From Oscillospiraceae bacterium (GTDB taxonomy: Bacteria > Bacillota_A > Clostridia > Oscillospirales > Oscillospiraceae), in contig JAFQHF010000019.1 in the NCBI GenBank assembly GCA_017398105.1, positions 1 to 14,352 on the forward strand: a stretch of DNA of 14,352 bases. The letters are read 5' to 3'. Both the position numbers and the translations under genes were made by a program. Shown here one piece after another: positions 12,915 through 14,352 of the stretch. The notes below the pieces were generated by a model. It saw nothing but the letters and a program-made list of their open reading frames with translations. It was not told the origin of the DNA and ran no database searches. Position 1 is the first letter of the stretch; every line of letters starts with the position of its first letter.

Positions 12915-13855
12915 CTCTGCTGCTGCAATATACGCTGATCTTCGCTTCCGTGCTGATGCTGGTGGCACTGGGCGGCTGCTTCGCGGAGCGCTCCGGTGTC
13001 ATCAACATCGGCCTGGAAGGCATCATGGTCATCGGTGCCCTGGGCGGCGCCCTGGTCATGAAGTTCCTGCCGGTGTCTCTGGGCGCACCTGTCATGGTCA
13101 TCACCACCGTGCTGGTCAGTGCATTGTTCGGCCTGCTGTTCAGCCTGCTGCTGGCGGTTGCCGCCATCAATTTCAAGGCTGATCAGACCATCACCGGTAC
13201 TGCCATGAACATGCTGGCCACCGCCGGCGCCACCGTGGCTGTCAAGGCCATGAACACTGCTGCCTCCGGCGGTAACGATGTCTCCTCCGACATCGCCTAC
13301 ACCCATTCCAAGGATCTGTTCATCGTCCGCCTGGGCGAATTTGAGTTCAACTGGTTCATGCTGGTGGCGGTCATCTGTCTGGCGGTCTCCTTCGTAGCCC
13401 TGTACAAGACCAAATTCGGTCTGCGTCTCCGGGCCTGCGGCGAGCATCCTCAGGCTGCGGACTCTGTGGGTATCAATGTCTACAAGATGCGCTACGCCGG
13501 TGTTCTGATCTCCGGTCTGCTGGGCGGCCTTGGCGGCATTGTGTATATCACCGCCGGTGTTTCCGTCTGGAAGTTTGAAAACGGTGTTGCCGGCTTCGGC
13601 TTCCTGGCAATGGCCGTTATGATCTTCGGCGGCTGGCATCCCCTGAAGATCGCCCTGGCATCGCTGCTGTTCGGCTTCTTCCGGGCACTGGGCAATGTGT
13701 ACTCCGGCTTTGATTTCATGCTGGCGCTGAACATCCCCAGCGTTGTGTACAACATGCTGCCCTATATCATCTCCCTGGTGGTTCTGGCCTTCACCTCCAA
13801 GAAGTCCCAGGGCCCCAAGGCATCCGGTGTCCCTTACGACAAGGGAACGAGATAA
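12911..13855 (+). CDS. nupQ: Nucleoside ABC transporter permease 2
   Basis: The second permease subunit, 314 residues with about eight to nine hydrophobic segments. The family motif ERSGVINIGLEGIMV (26-40) is the hallmark of NupQ-type permeases. A further conserved loop, TKFGLRLRACGEHPQAADSVGINV, occurs in the middle of the chain (about 169-192) and corresponds to the coupling region that contacts the ATPase. The start is the ATG of ATGA overlapping the previous stop, with GGAGG just upstream. It is the last gene of the operon, followed within 10 bases by a terminator. Confidence 0.93.
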   Translation: MTLLLQYTLIFASVLMLVALGGCFAERSGVINIGLEGIMVIGALGGALVMKFLPVSLGAPVMVITTVLVSALFGLLFSLLLAVAAINFKADQTITGTAMNMLATAGATVAVKAMNTAASGGNDVSSDIAYTHSKDLFIVRLGEFEFNWFMLVAVICLAVSFVALYKTKFGLRLRACGEHPQAADSVGINVYKMRYAGVLISGLLGGLGGIVYITAGVSVWKFENGVAGFGFLAMAVMIFGGWHPLKIALASLLFGFFRALGNVYSGFDFMLALNIPSVVYNMLPYIISLVVLAFTSKKSQGPKASGVPYDKGTR

Positions 13856-13864
13856 GCATACGAA

Positions 13865-13892
13865 AAGCCTCCGCGGTAAGCGGAGGCTTTTT
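13865..13892 (+). terminator. Rho-independent terminator of the nup operon
   Basis: AAGCCTCCGC (13865-13874) pairs perfectly with GCGGAGGCTT (13880-13889) around GGTAA, ending in a T-run. Confidence 0.93.
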
Positions 13893-13904
13893 GCATAATG
13901 CCTT

Positions 13905-14041
13905 GTAGGGGCGGATTTTCAATCCGCCCGGGAACCATCGTGAAAAACGCGGGTTTATTTGCTGCACAAGGATGGGTTCTGTATAAATCGAGCCGCGCAA
14001 AACAACATAATATTGCGGGCGGATTAAAAATCCGCCCCTAC
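13905..14041. repeat. REPIN-like element B4 (long form)
   Basis: The element is 137 bp, the longest of the set. The left hairpin is GGGCGGATT-TTC-AATCCGCCC and the right is GGGCGGATT-AAA-AATCCGCCC, with GTAGG and CCTAC ends. The interior is longer by about 30 bases and lacks the CAATTGTCG motif of B1 and B2. It lies between the nup terminator and the rubrerythrin promoter. Confidence 0.82.
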
Positions 14042-14067
14042 GGAGGGAACGAAGCCGGAAAAAATAC

Positions 14068-14087
14068 CAGTTAGACTTGCCTAACTG
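14068..14087. promoter_or_regulatory. Candidate metalloregulator operator (DtxR/MntR-like palindrome)
   Basis: The 20-bp imperfect palindrome CAGTTAGACTTGCCTAACTG has seven-base outer arms (CAGTTAG/CTAACTG). It overlaps the -35 box of the rubrerythrin promoter. On the other strand it contains TTAGGCAAGTCTAA, which resembles sites of DtxR-family iron or manganese repressors. The regulator assignment is an inference from resemblance and from the iron-protein target. Confidence 0.45.
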
Positions 14088-14106
14088 TGGTAAAATCTGG
14101 TATACT
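14077..14106 (+). promoter_or_regulatory. Promoter of the rubrerythrin gene
   Basis: TTGCCT (14077-14082), an 18-bp spacer and TATACT (14101-14106). The -35 box lies within the palindrome at 14068-14087, so binding there would block RNA polymerase. Confidence 0.7.
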
Positions 14107-14154
14107 ATCCATATCACCCGGACAGATCCGGACGAGATTTAGGAGGAATATCCC

Positions 14155-14352
14155 ATGGCTAACAAGTACACCGGCACTCAGACTGAGAAGAACCTGGAAG
14201 CTGCCTTCGCAGGCGAATCCATGGCAAGAAATAAGTACACCTACTACGCATCCAAGGCCAAGAAGGAAGGCTACGAGCAGATCGCTGCCCTGTTCCTGAA
14301 GACCGCTGACAACGAGAAGGAGCACGCCAAGATGTGGTTCAAGGAGCTGCAC
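14155..14352 (+). CDS. rbr: Rubrerythrin, N-terminal part (runs off the window end)
   Basis: The first 66 residues of a ferritin-like di-iron protein that reduces hydrogen peroxide in anaerobes. The start MANKYTGTQTEKNLEAAFAG, then ESMARNKYTYYASKAKKEGY and EKEHAKMWF (54-62), are typical of rubrerythrin helices A and B. Likely iron ligands are Glu21 and the ExxH pair Glu54/His57. The C-terminal rubredoxin-like domain, which distinguishes classical from shorter forms, is outside the window. AGGAGG (14141-14146) lies eight bases before the ATG. Codon use is highly biased, as for the BMP gene, consistent with strong expression. It has its own promoter and a candidate operator. Confidence 0.93.
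   Translation, partial: MANKYTGTQTEKNLEAAFAGESMARNKYTYYASKAKKEGYEQIAALFLKTADNEKEHAKMWFKELH

Noticed and set aside
10141..12968. Two long antisense frames (476 and 528 codons) opposite the ATPase and permease genes
   Set aside because: Both are shadows of genes with strong family motifs; their products are His/Gln/Gly-rich and match nothing I recognise, and there is no ribosome binding site.
13791..14117. 108-codon minus-strand frame over the end of nupQ and element B4
   Set aside because: It spans a terminator and a repeat element, has no ribosome binding site and no recognisable protein features.

Overview
The window looks like chromosome of an anaerobic, gut-type member of the Bacillota (Clostridia, most likely Oscillospiraceae/Ruminococcaceae). 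The reasons are GC-rich genes with strong AGGAGG ribosome binding sites, clostridial sigma-A promoters, a type II thymidine kinase of the clostridial style, a BMP-family nucleoside ABC system and a rubrerythrin. The genus assignment is inference; no database was searched.

Layout. Positions 1-240 hold the 3' end of a tRNA (probably tRNA-Glu) and a complete 5S rRNA. They are followed by a tandem array with a period of about 112 bp (231 to about 510), in which the 5S 3' tail, a rho-independent terminator and a 38-nt hairpin are repeated. Next come a DUF6020-type membrane protein (737-2473, +) and, convergent to it, a DUF4349 lipoprotein (2580-3497, -). From 3893 onward everything is on the + strand: thymidine kinase (tdk), deoxyribose-phosphate aldolase (deoC), a small four-helix-bundle (S23/IVP-type) protein in its own inverted-repeat cassette, purine nucleoside phosphorylase (deoD), phosphopentomutase (deoB), cytidine deaminase (cdd), a BMP-type lipoprotein, an ATPase with two nucleotide-binding domains and two permeases. 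The window ends inside a rubrerythrin gene.

How the genes work together. The BMP lipoprotein, ATPase and two permeases form a nucleoside importer like NupNOPQ. Cdd deaminates cytidine and deoxycytidine, and DeoD releases purine bases and (deoxy)ribose-1-phosphate. DeoB converts this to the 5-phosphate, and DeoC cleaves deoxyribose-5-phosphate to glyceraldehyde-3-phosphate and acetaldehyde. Tdk keeps thymidine for DNA synthesis. The cluster is therefore a nucleoside uptake, salvage and catabolism island. A pyrimidine nucleoside phosphorylase is not present in the window.

The most unusual feature is the intergenic DNA. Eight compact elements (78-137 bp) lie in eight of the spacers. Each consists of two GC-rich hairpins in inverted orientation, each hairpin headed by GTAG. 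This is the architecture of REP doublets (REPINs). Three sequence families can be told apart, and within families A and C the hairpin stems differ by symmetric, compensated triplets. A ninth spacer carries the unrelated AT-rich inverted-repeat cassette with the four-helix-bundle gene. No transposase is visible in the window.
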